From Atopobiaceae bacterium (lineage in GTDB: Bacteria > Actinomycetota > Coriobacteriia > Coriobacteriales > Atopobiaceae): a DNA stretch of 64,000 nt. Positions 36,801 to 45,594 of this stretch are shown here, piece by piece. The stretch spans positions 1 through 64,000 of the forward strand of contig JAGAVX010000146.1 in the NCBI GenBank assembly GCA_017941705.1, in the 5' to 3' direction. How positions within the stretch are numbered: the stretch's first letter is position 1; every line of letters begins with the position of its first letter. The notes below the pieces were generated by a model. The model was not told the DNA's origin and did no database searches. It saw nothing but the letters and a program-made list of their open reading frames with translations. The position numbers were made by a program, and so were the translations under genes.

Positions 36801-36840
36801 GTGCGGGAAGGGGAGAGCCTCTTCCCGCACTTGCATTTGG
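36801..36840 (+). terminator. Hairpin terminator after the surface protein
   Basis: GTGCGGGAAG (36801-36810) pairs perfectly with CTTCCCGCAC (36821-36830), followed by a modest T-rich stretch (TTGCATTTGG). Confidence 0.7.
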
Positions 36841-36934
36841 ATATGCTCGTTGACGGCAAGGCATGAGATGCCAACACGTCTTGGCACGTATCATGATAGA
36901 CATGAGGGGACGCATTCGTTGCGCGGGGGCGGTC

Positions 36935-37366
36935 ATGAAGTTCAAGTACGTGCGCATACAGGGTCGCGAGCAGGCCATCAATACCGGGCAGGGCGCAGGC
37001 ATCTTCAGCATGTGCTGGAAGCTCATCCAACAGGACGTCATGGACGTGGAGGACGAGGCGCTCTTTAAGGAGATCGACTCGTGGTTTGCCGAGGTGCTGC
37101 CGTTTCCCGAGCCCTGCCTGCGCAAGGAGCGCGTGGTCTGCTTCTTCAAGTGCGAGAACTCCGACGAGATGATGCGCATGATCACGCCCGCCATGTGGTT
37201 GCTCGAGCGCTACCATCACCCCTTCTACGTCATCTACACCAACGATCCCGGCGAGATCGTCTACGAGGACGAGTACCAGGTGGCGGTCAAGGTGCCCGAC
37301 GAGGTGCAGACGGTGGAGTTTCATCACCAGTGGACCGAGCCAGACGGATCCATCCACGAGGGGTAA
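36935..37366 (+). CDS. Hypothetical protein, 143 residues
   Basis: A soluble protein starting MKFKYVRIQGREQAINTG. It is acidic, rich in Trp, Tyr and Met, and has no signal or membrane segment. Stretches such as YHHPFYVIYTNDPGEIVYE and VKVPDEVQTVEFHHQW suggest an alpha/beta fold, but I recognise no family. The ATG at 36935 is preferred over the upstream in-frame start at 36863 because the extension has no ribosome site and looks non-coding; no strong site is visible for either. It is 27 bases before the STAS gene in the same direction, so the two may be co-transcribed. Confidence 0.7.
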   Translation: MKFKYVRIQGREQAINTGQGAGIFSMCWKLIQQDVMDVEDEALFKEIDSWFAEVLPFPEPCLRKERVVCFFKCENSDEMMRMITPAMWLLERYHHPFYVIYTNDPGEIVYEDEYQVAVKVPDEVQTVEFHHQWTEPDGSIHEG

Positions 37367-37393
37367 TGCGACCTTGGAACAAGGAGGCAGGCT

Positions 37394-37690
37394 ATGAGCC
37401 ACGTTATCAAAAGGGACGGCGACAGCCTTACCGTGCAGGTGTTTGGGCGCCTCGACATCAATACCGCCCCCGAGCTCGAGGCCGAGCTTGTGCCTCAGCT
37501 CGAGGGCGTAAGCACGCTCACGATCGACCTTGCGCAGGTGAACTACGTGTCGAGCATGGGGCTGCGCCTGCTGCTGTCCCTCCAGAAGCGCATGGCAAAG
37601 CAGGGCTCGATGGTCGTCACCAACGTGAGTCCCGAGGTCATGGAGCTCTTCGAGGAAACGGGCTTCGCGGCGATACTCACCATCGTCTGA
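37394..37690 (+). CDS. STAS-domain anti-sigma factor antagonist
   Basis: A 98-residue SpoIIAA/RsbV-type protein. The conserved strand-turn VFGRLDINTAPELEAEL and the phosphorylation loop VNYVSSMGLRLL are present, with Ser54 at the position phosphorylated in SpoIIAA. Such proteins bind an anti-sigma kinase when unphosphorylated and release a sigma factor. AAGGAGG precedes the ATG. No sigma factor or stand-alone RsbW lies beside it. The window does contain a phosphatase-kinase fusion at 51533 with exactly the enzymatic domains that act on such an antagonist, so the two may be partners. Confidence 0.92.
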   Translation: MSHVIKRDGDSLTVQVFGRLDINTAPELEAELVPQLEGVSTLTIDLAQVNYVSSMGLRLLLSLQKRMAKQGSMVVTNVSPEVMELFEETGFAAILTIV

Positions 37691-37714
37691 GCGTGTCGTA
37701 CGCGCATGGCCTCG

Positions 37715-38119
37715 CTAGGCTATGTTTCCCGTCGAGGTCTCATGCAGTTCGAGGGGCAGTCTGTCGGGGTCAAAGAAGAAGGTCATCTTCTCGCCGGTGA
37801 ACTCGTCGGTACGGATGGGCTCGCAATCGATTCCGCGCGCGAGAAGGTCGGCTACGGTCTGCTCGATGTCCTGCACGGCAAAGGCGAGGTGCCTGAGCCC
37901 GCACGCCTCGGGGTACGATGGCCGTGCCGGAGGGTTCTTGGGTGCGAAGACCTCCAGTTCGGTCGTCTCGTTAATGCGTAGGTCGAGCTTCCAGTCCTGC
38001 TTTTGCGGGCGGTAGTTCTCCCGGATTACCTCAAGGCCGAGCTTTGTGACATAGAAGTCGCGCGAAGCCTCGTAGTCCGAGACGATGATCGCCACATGGT
38101 GGATGGCGGAAAGATTCAC
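37715..38119 (-). CDS. VOC-family (glyoxalase-like) protein
   Basis: A 134-residue metalloenzyme-fold protein of the vicinal oxygen chelate superfamily. The start IHHVAIIVSDYEASRDFYV and the matching second module CGLRHLAFAVQDIEQTVADL show the paired beta-alpha-beta units. The end has FFFDPDRLPLELHE with the metal Glu position. The single-domain length and sequence resemble streptococcal GloA2-type proteins. GGAGGGCTTGCAGTG precedes the ATG. It is convergent with the STAS gene. Its substrate is unknown. Confidence 0.9.
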   Translation of the reverse strand: MNLSAIHHVAIIVSDYEASRDFYVTKLGLEVIRENYRPQKQDWKLDLRINETTELEVFAPKNPPARPSYPEACGLRHLAFAVQDIEQTVADLLARGIDCEPIRTDEFTGEKMTFFFDPDRLPLELHETSTGNIA

Positions 38120-38311
38120 TGCAAGCCCTCCTTAGGTAACACGCGCTTGTGGGGCGTGTGCTGGCTACGGTGCTGCCATCGTACTACGCGCAGCCGCATG
38201 CGGTTGCCCATCTTCGCTCAATATCTGTTGTGCGAGCCGTATGGCAGGCGGCGTCACCGCAAAGCGGTATCCTGTCATAGACATCGTGTTCAAGCAGAAA
38301 GGTGACACAGC

Positions 38312-39475
38312 ATGCAGCAGATTGCAGACGGCATCTTTTACATTGGCGTCAACGACCATCAGCTCGACCTCTTTGAGGGTCAGTACATCGTGCCCAATGG
38401 CATGGCGTATAACTCGTACGTGATCATGGACGAGAAGATTGCGGTCATGGACGGCGTGGACGGCAACTTCGTCGACGAGTGGCTGGACAACCTCACGGCG
38501 GCGCTCGACGGACGTACGCCCGACTACCTCATCGTCCAGCACATGGAGCCCGATCACAGCGGCTCGATCCAGGCCTTTGCCGAGCGCTATCCCGAGGCGA
38601 CGATCGTGGCCAGCGTGGGCGCCTTCAACATGATGCTCAACTACTTTGGCACCAAGTTCGAGGGCCGCAACATGCAGGTCAAGGAGGGAAGCACCCTCTC
38701 TCTGGGCACTAAGGAGCTGACGTTTGTCGCCGCCCCCAACGTGCATTGGCCCGAGGTCATCTTCACGTATGACGCGACCGACAAGGTCCTGTTCACGGCA
38801 GATGCCTTTGGCAAGTTCGGCGCGCTTGACGTCGACGAGGACTGGGACTGCGAGGCCCGCCGCTACTACTTTGGCATCGTGGGCAAGTTCGGCAAGAACG
38901 TGCAGGCTGTTCTGGCCAAGGTCGCCAAGCTCGACGTGCAGGTCATCTGCCCCCTGCACGGTCCCATCCTGTCCGAGAACCTTGAGCACTACATCGGGCA
39001 GTATCAGACCTGGTCGAGCTACGGCGTCGAGACCGAGGGTGTGGTCATTGCCTACAGCAGCGTCTACGGTCACACCAAGGACGCCGTCGAGCTGCTCGAA
39101 GCCAAGCTCAAGGAGAAGGGCTGCCCGCGCGTCGTGGTGACCGACCTTGCGCGCGACGACCAGGCCGAGGCTGTCGAGGACGCCTTCCGTCACGGCCACC
39201 TGGTGCTCGCCACGACCACCTATTGCGGCGGTGTATTCCCGGCCATGGAGCAGTTCATCCATCACCTGCTCGACCATGCGTTCCAAAAGCGCACGGTGGC
39301 CTTCGTGGAGAACGGCAGCTGGATGCCGACGGCGGCCAAGGGCATGCGCGCCCTGATGGAGAAGTGCGCCGACATCACGTTTGCCGAGAACACCGTGACT
39401 GTCAAGGGTTCGCTGAACGACGGCTCACGCGCGCAGGTTGACGCGCTTGCCGCTGAGCTGGCGGCGCAGTTCTAG
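38312..39475 (+). CDS. Flavodiiron protein (FprA family oxygen or nitric oxide reductase)
   Basis: A 387-residue soluble enzyme with an N-terminal metallo-beta-lactamase-like domain carrying a diiron site (VQHMEPDHSGSIQ, CPLHGPILS) and a C-terminal flavodoxin domain (VIAYSSVYGHTKDAVELLE, TTTYCGGVFPAMEQF). Such proteins reduce O2 to water, or NO to N2O, using electrons from rubredoxin or another carrier, and protect anaerobes. AAAGGTGACACAGC precedes the ATG. It is a single gene, followed by a long palindrome and then by the Rnf operon. Confidence 0.95.
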   Translation: MQQIADGIFYIGVNDHQLDLFEGQYIVPNGMAYNSYVIMDEKIAVMDGVDGNFVDEWLDNLTAALDGRTPDYLIVQHMEPDHSGSIQAFAERYPEATIVASVGAFNMMLNYFGTKFEGRNMQVKEGSTLSLGTKELTFVAAPNVHWPEVIFTYDATDKVLFTADAFGKFGALDVDEDWDCEARRYYFGIVGKFGKNVQAVLAKVAKLDVQVICPLHGPILSENLEHYIGQYQTWSSYGVETEGVVIAYSSVYGHTKDAVELLEAKLKEKGCPRVVVTDLARDDQAEAVEDAFRHGHLVLATTTYCGGVFPAMEQFIHHLLDHAFQKRTVAFVENGSWMPTAAKGMRALMEKCADITFAENTVTVKGSLNDGSRAQVDALAAELAAQF

Positions 39476-39487
39476 GTTCAGCACTAT

Positions 39488-39596
39488 CGACTGTGGTCCC
39501 GGGGACACGCCCCTGCGCCGCAGAACTGTTGGCTGGGGGACACGCCCCTGGACCACATTAATGTGGACCAGGGGCGTGTCCCCGGGACCACAGTCG
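39488..39596. repeat. Long REP-like palindrome, GGGGACACGCC family, copy 3
   Basis: Perfect 28-base arms, CGACTGTGGTCCCGGGGACA then CGCCCCTG (39488-39515) and their complement (39569-39596), enclose a second, partial unit (GGGGGACACGCCCCTGGACC from 39536) that itself pairs with the right arm around CCACATTAATGTGG. Two alternative hairpins can therefore form. It sits between the flavodiiron gene and rnfC and may terminate transcription. Confidence 0.88.
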
Positions 39597-39728
39597 CCTC
39601 ATTTTGCGGATTGATGCTTACCTTGAGATGAAAGCAGCCCATGTAGCTGATAGTATGATAAGAAATGATTCGGCAAGGGCGCCGCGGTGCATCCCGCGGC
39701 GTTTGTCAGCAACAGATGGAGAGTGTGT

Positions 39729-41075
39729 ATGGGGCGCTTAGGGGGTGGCGCGCTACCGCGCCGGCGCTCTGTGGAACTAAAGGGAATCCATATCCCGCAC
39801 AACAAGGCTACGGCCGAGCAGGAAACGACAGTCATGCCGCTTCCGAGCAAGGTCATGCTGCCCATGCAGCAGCATGTGGGGGCTCCGTGCGTTCCGCAGG
39901 TCAAGCGCAGACAGCACGTCGAGGTCGGCCAGCTCATCGGTCACTCTGATGCCCGGTTGACCTGCGACATCTTCTCGCCTGTGTCCGGCATCGTGCGCGA
40001 GATCAGGCAGGTCCACTATTCCAATGGCTGGTCGGACGAGGCTGTGGTCATCGAGCCCGACGGCGAGCAGATCGTGCACGAGTCCGTGCAGAAGCCCGAG
40101 GTCACCGACTTCGCCAGCTTGGTGGAGGCCCTCAAGCACAGCGGCATCGTCGGTCTGGGTGGCGCCGGCTTCCCAGCCTGGGCAAAGATGAACACCGACC
40201 TCAGCAGCATTGACACATGGCTGGTCAACGGCGCCGAGTGCGAGCCGTACCTCTCCACCGACTATCGCGAGATGGTGGAGCACGCCGACACCGTCCTCGA
40301 GGGCATCAAGGCCTGCCTCGACTACTCGGGCGTGCCGCGTTCGCTCATCTGCATCGAAGACAACAAGCCCCGTGCCATCGAGCTGCTGCGCAAGATGGCC
40401 GCGGACGACCCACGCATCGACGTGTACGAGCTGCCGGCACGTTATCCGCAGGGAGCCAGCCGCGTGATCCTGCGCAATGTCACCGGTCGATCCGTCCCGC
40501 GCGGCGGGCACCTCACCGACGTGGGCGCGCTCCTCTTTAACGTGACCACCATGAGCGAGATCGGGCGCTACCTGCGTACGGGCATGCCCCTCACCAAGCG
40601 CCGCCTGACGGTGATGGGCGACGCCATCGCGCGCCCGCAGAACCTCGAGGTCGTCGTGGGCACTCCCATCTCCGAGATTCTGGAGTACTGCGGCTGTGCT
40701 CCCGGTCCGCGCAAGGTCATCATCGGCGGCCCGATGATGGGCACCACGCAGGTCGAGCTCGACGTGCCGGTCGTGCGTCAGAACTGCGGTCTGCTTGCGT
40801 TTGGCGTCAACGGGCCCGTGGTCCCGCGCCAGACGGCCTGCATCAAGTGCAGCCGATGCATCGACAACTGCCCCATCCGCCTGTCGCCGATCGAGATCCA
40901 CAAGGCCTATATCAACCGCGACACCGCGCGCCTCGACGAGCTGATGGCTGACCTTTGCGTGGAGTGCGGCACGTGCTCGTACGTGTGTCCCTCCAAGCAG
41001 CCGCTCGTGCAGTCCACCCACCTCGCCCGCGCGCTCTTGCGCGCCGAGCAGCGCAAGGCGAAGGGGAGGCGATAG
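39729..41075 (+). CDS. rnfC: Rnf electron transport complex subunit C
   Basis: A 448-residue peripheral subunit, thought to carry the NAD-interacting FMN site and two 4Fe-4S clusters. It starts with GIHIPHNKATAEQ and PLPSKVMLPMQQHVGAP, typical of RnfC, then GLGGAGFPAWAKM (nucleotide-binding region) and NGAECEPYLSTDYR. The cluster motifs are CIKCSRCIDNCP and CVECGTCSYVCP. ATG 39729 follows GATGGAGAG; an open frame back to 39687 was not used. A GC-rich hairpin (GCCGCGGTGCATCCCGCGGC) lies in the leader. It begins the operon in the order C-D-G-E-A-B, as in Clostridia and Acetobacterium. The complex oxidises reduced ferredoxin, reduces NAD+ and pumps Na+ or H+. Confidence 0.96.
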   Translation: MGRLGGGALPRRRSVELKGIHIPHNKATAEQETTVMPLPSKVMLPMQQHVGAPCVPQVKRRQHVEVGQLIGHSDARLTCDIFSPVSGIVREIRQVHYSNGWSDEAVVIEPDGEQIVHESVQKPEVTDFASLVEALKHSGIVGLGGAGFPAWAKMNTDLSSIDTWLVNGAECEPYLSTDYREMVEHADTVLEGIKACLDYSGVPRSLICIEDNKPRAIELLRKMAADDPRIDVYELPARYPQGASRVILRNVTGRSVPRGGHLTDVGALLFNVTTMSEIGRYLRTGMPLTKRRLTVMGDAIARPQNLEVVVGTPISEILEYCGCAPGPRKVIIGGPMMGTTQVELDVPVVRQNCGLLAFGVNGPVVPRQTACIKCSRCIDNCPIRLSPIEIHKAYINRDTARLDELMADLCVECGTCSYVCPSKQPLVQSTHLARALLRAEQRKAKGRR

Positions 41076-41077
41076 GC

Positions 41078-42097
41078 ATGGCGCTCTTCAAGAGAAGTGA
41101 GGCTCCGGTCAACTTGGATAACCCCGCCAACAATCCCCTGGTTCTGCGTCCTGCGCCGCAGATTTCAAGCGCCGTCACCACGCACATCATCATGCGCGAT
41201 GTCTTGGTGGCGCTCATTCCTGCGACGGTGGCTGCCGTGGCCTACTTTGGGCTTCGGGCCCTGCTGGTCATCGCCACCTCGATTGCCTCATGCGTGGGGT
41301 TCGAGTACCTGTGGTGCCGCCTGCGCAAGACGCCTCAGACCATAGGCGACCTGTCGGCAGCCGTCACGGGACTGCTGCTGGCCTTCAACGTCCCGTCCAC
41401 CCTGCCGCTCTACATGGTGGTGATTGGCGCCTTCGTGGCCATCATCATGACCAAGGAGCTCTTTGGCGGAATCGGCAAGAACTTTGCCAACCCCGCCATC
41501 GTGGGGCGCATCTTTCTTGCGGTCGCCTTCCCGGTGGCCATGACCACCTTCGTAGGTCCGCAGGTGGCCCTCTCGCCGGTCGATGTGGTGAGTTCGGCCA
41601 CGCCCCTGGCGCCGACCGCCCAGCCGCTCTCGTACCTCGAGCTGCTGCTGGGCATGCATATGGGCGTACTGGGCGAGACGAGTGCGCTGGCCCTTCTGCT
41701 GGGCATGGTCTTCTTGCTGTATCGTCCCGTGATCACTTGGCACATCCCTGTGGCCTACGTGGGCACCGTCTGCGTGCTTAGCCTGCTCACCGGGCATGAC
41801 GTGATTGCCGAGGCGCTCTCGGGAGGCCTTCTGCTGGGAGCCATCTACATGGCAACCGACTACAGCACCTGCCCGGCCACCAAGCGCGGCAAGCTGGTCT
41901 TTGGCGTGGGATGCGGCCTGATCACCTGCCTGATCCGCTTCTTTGGCAACCTCAACGAGGGCGTGGCCTACTCCATCCTGTTCATGAACCTGCTGGTGCC
42001 CTATATCGACCAGCTCACGCCCAACATCCCCGTGGGCGGCGAGGCCATCATCGCCGAGCGCCGCCGCGCCAAGAGGGGAGGGAAGGCCCATGAGTAA
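41078..42097 (+). CDS. rnfD: Rnf electron transport complex subunit D
   Basis: A 339-residue integral membrane subunit with about nine hydrophobic helices. It opens LRPAPQISSAVTTHIIMRDV and has the covalent FMN attachment region VVSSATPLAPTAQP, where the usual SGAT is SSAT with Thr kept. Late helices include DYSTCPATKRGKLVFGVGCG. The start at 41078 follows AAGGGGAGG and is two bases after rnfC. The stop overlaps the rnfG start by eight bases. A long in-frame extension back into rnfC is not real. Confidence 0.95.
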   Translation: MALFKRSEAPVNLDNPANNPLVLRPAPQISSAVTTHIIMRDVLVALIPATVAAVAYFGLRALLVIATSIASCVGFEYLWCRLRKTPQTIGDLSAAVTGLLLAFNVPSTLPLYMVVIGAFVAIIMTKELFGGIGKNFANPAIVGRIFLAVAFPVAMTTFVGPQVALSPVDVVSSATPLAPTAQPLSYLELLLGMHMGVLGETSALALLLGMVFLLYRPVITWHIPVAYVGTVCVLSLLTGHDVIAEALSGGLLLGAIYMATDYSTCPATKRGKLVFGVGCGLITCLIRFFGNLNEGVAYSILFMNLLVPYIDQLTPNIPVGGEAIIAERRRAKRGGKAHE

Positions 42098-42638
42098 CGC
42101 CTCATCACGCTCATCGCTTGATGCCGTGCGTCCCGTCTTGGTGCTGGTGATCATCTGCATGGTCGCAAGTGCGCTGCTGGGGGCCGTCCATGCGGCGACC
42201 GCCCCGATCGCCCAGGCGAACGCCGACCAGAAGGCACAGGAGACCTACGCGAAGCTGGTTCCCGAGGCTGCGTCGTTCGAGCCCATGGACTGCAGCGTAG
42301 CCGGTTGTACTGCTGCGCTGCGTGCGCTCGATGACTCGGGCAACGTGCTGGCGCACGTGATTGTCGCCCAGAGCAAGGGGTACGGGGGCCAGGTGCCCAT
42401 CGCGGTGGCCTTTGGCCCCGATGGGACCGTGAGCGCCATCACGACCATGCCCAACGACGAGACGCCTGGCCTGGGCACCAAGATCGCAAACGACTCGTAC
42501 ATCGGTCAGTACGTGGGCATGGCGGCCCAGCCGACGGCGGCCGACGACGTGGACCTCATCAGCGGGGCGACCATCTCGTCAAAGGCGGCGCTCGCTGCGT
42601 TCAACGTTGCTGTCGAGGCTTTTGAGGAGGTGCGCTGA
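42090..42638 (+). CDS. rnfG: Rnf electron transport complex subunit G
   Basis: A 182-residue subunit with one N-terminal membrane helix (PVLVLVIICMVASALLGAVH) and an extracytoplasmic FMN-binding domain. The flavinylation motif is DLISGATISSKA, where Thr is the covalent FMN site (attached by an ApbE enzyme, not in the window). GAGGGGAGGGAAGG precedes the start inside rnfD. It mediates transfer across the membrane. Confidence 0.95.
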   Translation: MSNASSRSSLDAVRPVLVLVIICMVASALLGAVHAATAPIAQANADQKAQETYAKLVPEAASFEPMDCSVAGCTAALRALDDSGNVLAHVIVAQSKGYGGQVPIAVAFGPDGTVSAITTMPNDETPGLGTKIANDSYIGQYVGMAAQPTAADDVDLISGATISSKAALAAFNVAVEAFEEVR

Positions 42639-43450
42639 TGGCTGACACCATGCAAGAGGCCAACGAGCCCACGCTCGCCCACACGTTCTCAAAGGGCCTG
42701 CTCGAGGAGAATCCCGCCCTGCGCCAGATGCTGGGCCTGTGCCCGACGCTCGCTGTGACCACCGCCGTCACCAACGGCCTGGGAATGGGCATGGCGACTA
42801 CCTTTGTGCTGGTGTGCTCGGGCGTGGTGGTCTCGCTGCTGCGCAAGGTCATTCCCTCCACGGTGCGCATTCCCGCGTTCATCACGATCATTGCGAGCTT
42901 CGTGACGCTGGTCATGATGCTCGTCAAGGCCTATCTGCCCGCCCTCGACGAGGCTCTGGGCATCTACCTGCCGCTTATCGTCGTCAACTGCATCGTGCTG
43001 GGTCGTGCGGAGATGTTTGCCTCTAAGCACGGTCCCGTGCAGGCGGCCGCCGACGGTCTGGGCATGGGCTTGGGCTTTACCATCTCGCTGACGCTGATGT
43101 CGGCCATCCGCGAGATCCTTGGCGCGGGCACCTTCCTGGGCGTCCGCGTGCTGCCGCCCTTCATCGAGCCCATGATCATCATGGTCATGCCGGCTGGCGG
43201 CTTTGCGGTGCTGGGCGTCCTCATCGCCGCCTCGGTCTGGATCGAGGAGCATCCGCGTCACAAGACCCGCTACGTGCGCAAGAAGGTGGCTCCCTCGCCC
43301 AGCCTCTGTGCGGCGTGCCCCATCAACTGCGGTATTGGCGACCCCACCGACGACGCGTGTGCCAAGGACGAGTTCGTCGAGATGCTCGAGGCTGCCGTTG
43401 CCGCGGCCAAGCGTGAGAAAGAGGAGAGGGAGAAGGAGGGCGATGCCTGA
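42638..43450 (+). CDS. rnfE: Rnf electron transport complex subunit E with Cys-containing C-terminal extension
   Basis: A 270-residue membrane subunit. The core (ENPALRQMLGLCPTLAVTTA, VNCIVLGRAEMFASKHGP, AIREILGAG) is standard RnfE with six helices and the Cys residues proposed to hold an in-membrane cluster. Beyond the usual end there are about 65 extra residues containing SLCAACPINCGIGD and a further Cys (DACAKDEF), then a charged helix. The role of the extension is unknown; it may bind a metal. The start overlaps the rnfG stop by one base. Confidence 0.94.
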   Translation: MADTMQEANEPTLAHTFSKGLLEENPALRQMLGLCPTLAVTTAVTNGLGMGMATTFVLVCSGVVVSLLRKVIPSTVRIPAFITIIASFVTLVMMLVKAYLPALDEALGIYLPLIVVNCIVLGRAEMFASKHGPVQAAADGLGMGLGFTISLTLMSAIREILGAGTFLGVRVLPPFIEPMIIMVMPAGGFAVLGVLIAASVWIEEHPRHKTRYVRKKVAPSPSLCAACPINCGIGDPTDDACAKDEFVEMLEAAVAAAKREKEEREKEGDA

Positions 43451-44040
43451 TGGCACAGTACGCATCCATTCTCTTCAGCATGATCCTGGTCAACAACTTC
43501 GTGCTGGTAAAGTTCCTGGGCATCTGCCCATTTCTGGGCGTCTCCAAGAAGTTCGACTCTGCCGTGGGCATGGGCGCCGCGGTCACCGTCGTCATGGTCA
43601 TGGCGATTGCCGTCACGTGGCCCATCCAGCAGCTCCTGACCGCCTGGGGCCTCGAGTACCTACAGACCATCGCTTTCATCCTGGTCATTGCCACATTGGT
43701 GCAGCTGCTTGAGATGGCGCTAAAGCGCTACCTGCCGCCGCTGCATGCGTCGCTTGGCGTGTACCTGCCGCTGATCACCACCAACTGCGCGGTGCTGGGT
43801 GTGGCCATCCTCACCATCGACGAGGGCTATACCTATCCCGAGGCGCTGGTGGCTGGCCTTGGAGCCGGCCTGGGCTTCCTTCTCGCCATGGTCATCTTCA
43901 GTGGCGTGCGCCGCCGTGTCGAGGAGGCCGAGCCACCCGAGGTCTTTAAGGGGATGCCCATCACACTCATCTCGGCAGCCATCACGGCCATGAGCTTCAT
44001 GGGATTCTCTGGCGTCATCGACCATCTGTTTGGCGCGTAG
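43450..44040 (+). CDS. rnfA: Rnf electron transport complex subunit A
   Basis: A 196-residue membrane subunit homologous to RnfE and inverted relative to it. It contains NNFVLVKFLGICPFLGVSKK near the start and LITTNCAVLGVAILTIDEG in the middle, each with the Cys expected to ligate the shared 2Fe-2S cluster. Six hydrophobic helices. It begins in the rnfE stop (TGATG), showing translational coupling. Confidence 0.96.
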   Translation: MAQYASILFSMILVNNFVLVKFLGICPFLGVSKKFDSAVGMGAAVTVVMVMAIAVTWPIQQLLTAWGLEYLQTIAFILVIATLVQLLEMALKRYLPPLHASLGVYLPLITTNCAVLGVAILTIDEGYTYPEALVAGLGAGLGFLLAMVIFSGVRRRVEEAEPPEVFKGMPITLISAAITAMSFMGFSGVIDHLFGA

Positions 44041-44051
44041 GGAGGTATGGC

Positions 44052-44870
44052 ATGAACTCTATCGTCCTGACTGTCGCGCTGGTCTCAGCCATCGGTCTCG
44101 TGGGTTCGGTGGTCCTCGTGTTCGCCTCGAAGAAGCTTGCCGTGGAGGAGGACGAGCGTCTTGCCGATGTGGTAGCCATGCTGCCCGGCGCCAACTGCGG
44201 ATCGTGCGGATATCCCGGCTGCGAGGGCTACGCGAAGGCCATGCTTGCAGGCGCCCCGGTCAACTCCTGTGGCCCTGGTGGGCCTGACGCCGCCAAGCGC
44301 CTGGCCGCGTACCTGGGCGTGGACGCCGGTGACGTCGTGGTCAAGCGTGCGATCGTGGCGTGCCGCGGTACGGCCGACCGCGTGGTGCTGCAGGAGCGCG
44401 CCGTGTACCATGGCGCCCACAGCTGCCGCATCTACGCCACCATGGGTCATCTTTCGGACGGTTGCACCGATGGATGCATCGGTTACGGCGACTGCATGGC
44501 CACCTGTCCCTATGGAGCAATCTCGCTCAACAAGAACCAGGTTGCCGTGGTCGATCCCGCGGTCTGCATCGGATGCGGATTGTGCACCACCATCTGTCCG
44601 CGGCACCTCATCAGCCTGGTGGAGAAGAGCGATGTGGACGAGGTCTCGTTTGTCCTCTGCCACAACACGCTTACGGGCAAGCGCGCCAAGGACGCTTGTG
44701 CCAACACCTGCCTCGGCTGCCGCAAGTGCGAGAAGGTGTGCCCGCAAAAGTGCATCGAGGTCGTGGACAACGTGGCCCACATCGACATCTCCAAGTGCGT
44801 CGGCTGCAAGGTCTGCATGGGCGTATGCCCCGAGGGTGCGATCTACCCGCTCTCCTGGGTCACGAGGTAG
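44052..44870 (+). CDS. rnfB: Rnf electron transport complex subunit B
   Basis: A 272-residue subunit that accepts electrons from ferredoxin. It has one N-terminal membrane helix, then the 4Fe-4S motif LPGANCGSCGYPGCEGYAKA, then several ferredoxin-like motifs: CIGYGDCMATCPYGAIS, CIGCGLCTTICPRHLI, CLGCRKCEKVCPQKCIEV and CVGCKVCMGVCPEGAIY. GGAGGTATGGC precedes the ATG. It is the last gene of the six-gene operon, 11 bases after rnfA. Confidence 0.96.
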   Translation: MNSIVLTVALVSAIGLVGSVVLVFASKKLAVEEDERLADVVAMLPGANCGSCGYPGCEGYAKAMLAGAPVNSCGPGGPDAAKRLAAYLGVDAGDVVVKRAIVACRGTADRVVLQERAVYHGAHSCRIYATMGHLSDGCTDGCIGYGDCMATCPYGAISLNKNQVAVVDPAVCIGCGLCTTICPRHLISLVEKSDVDEVSFVLCHNTLTGKRAKDACANTCLGCRKCEKVCPQKCIEVVDNVAHIDISKCVGCKVCMGVCPEGAIYPLSWVTR

Positions 44871-44881
44871 TGCGCACGCGG

Positions 44882-44912
44882 GCGTGCACTGGTGCCTGTC
44901 CCCAATGCACGG
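44882..44912. repeat. REP-like short palindrome, GGTGCCTGTCC family
   Basis: GCGTGCACTGGTGCCTGTCC then CCAATGCACGGC: the arms GTGCA/TGCAC and TGG/CCA pair around the GGTGCCTGTCC core. It lies 12 bases after the rnfB stop. Near-identical copy at 45561. Confidence 0.75.
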
Positions 44913-44941
44913 CCGACGCGACCGAACGGAGGTAGAGTAGC

Positions 44942-45514
44942 ATGGCGCTCGTGGATGAGATTCGTACCTATATGCCGGTGAACCAGCAGGAAGAGGCAGA
45001 CAAGGCTCTCATGCTGGATCATCTGGCAAACGATCCGCTTGCGTTTGACCGCAGTTCTCCGGCTCACTTCACCGCGTCGGCCTGGACGGTGGACCGAGCG
45101 GGAACCAAGACTCTCCTGTGCTATCACAGGATCTACGACTCGTGGAGCTGGGTGGGCGGTCATGCGGATGGCGAGCGCGACCTAGCTGCAGTGGCACAAC
45201 GCGAGCTTGCGGAGGAGACGGGCGTTGCGCATGCGTGCATGGTGCCGGCTGGTGCTAGCCCGATTGCATCCTTGGAGGTGCTGGGCGTCCTTGGCCATCA
45301 GAAGCGTGGCCAGTGGGTCAGCTCGCACGTGCATCTCAACGTGACGTATCTGTTTGTGGCCGATCCTGACGAGCCACTGCGTATCAAGCCCGATGAGAAT
45401 GCGGGAGTGCGCTGGGTGCCTCTCGATGACGTGTTGACGCTCTCCGATGAGCCTTGGATGTGCGAGCATGTCTACCGCAAGCTCATCGCGCGCACGCGGA
45501 GCGTGCTCGGGTAG
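44942..45514 (+). CDS. NUDIX hydrolase
   Basis: A 190-residue NUDIX-fold pyrophosphohydrolase. The Nudix helix is GGHADGERDLAAVAQRELAE followed by ETGV. Compared with the classical pattern the Glu before the helix is shifted by one position, a variation also seen in the GGHADGDEDL-type subgroup. The substrate is not predictable. CGGAGGTAGAGTAGC precedes the ATG. It lies between two REP-like palindromes and is not clearly part of the Rnf operon. Confidence 0.92.
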   Translation: MALVDEIRTYMPVNQQEEADKALMLDHLANDPLAFDRSSPAHFTASAWTVDRAGTKTLLCYHRIYDSWSWVGGHADGERDLAAVAQRELAEETGVAHACMVPAGASPIASLEVLGVLGHQKRGQWVSSHVHLNVTYLFVADPDEPLRIKPDENAGVRWVPLDDVLTLSDEPWMCEHVYRKLIARTRSVLG

Positions 45515-45560
45515 CGCGAAACGGGTGGCGCGCAGGGGGAAGCCTGTCCCCAACGCACAC

Positions 45561-45594
45561 GGGCGTGCACTGGTGCCTGTCCCCAATGCACGCA
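45561..45594. repeat. REP-like short palindrome, GGTGCCTGTCC family
   Basis: GGGCGTGCACTGGTGCCTGT then CCCCAATGCACGC repeats the copy at 44882. A partial unit (GCCTGTCCCCAACGCACACG, 45542-45561) directly precedes it. Confidence 0.8.

Noticed and set aside
39668-39702. Transcription terminator or riboswitch in the rnfC leader
   Set aside because: The GC-rich hairpin is followed by only three T residues and no conserved aptamer sequence was seen; it is mentioned under rnfC only.
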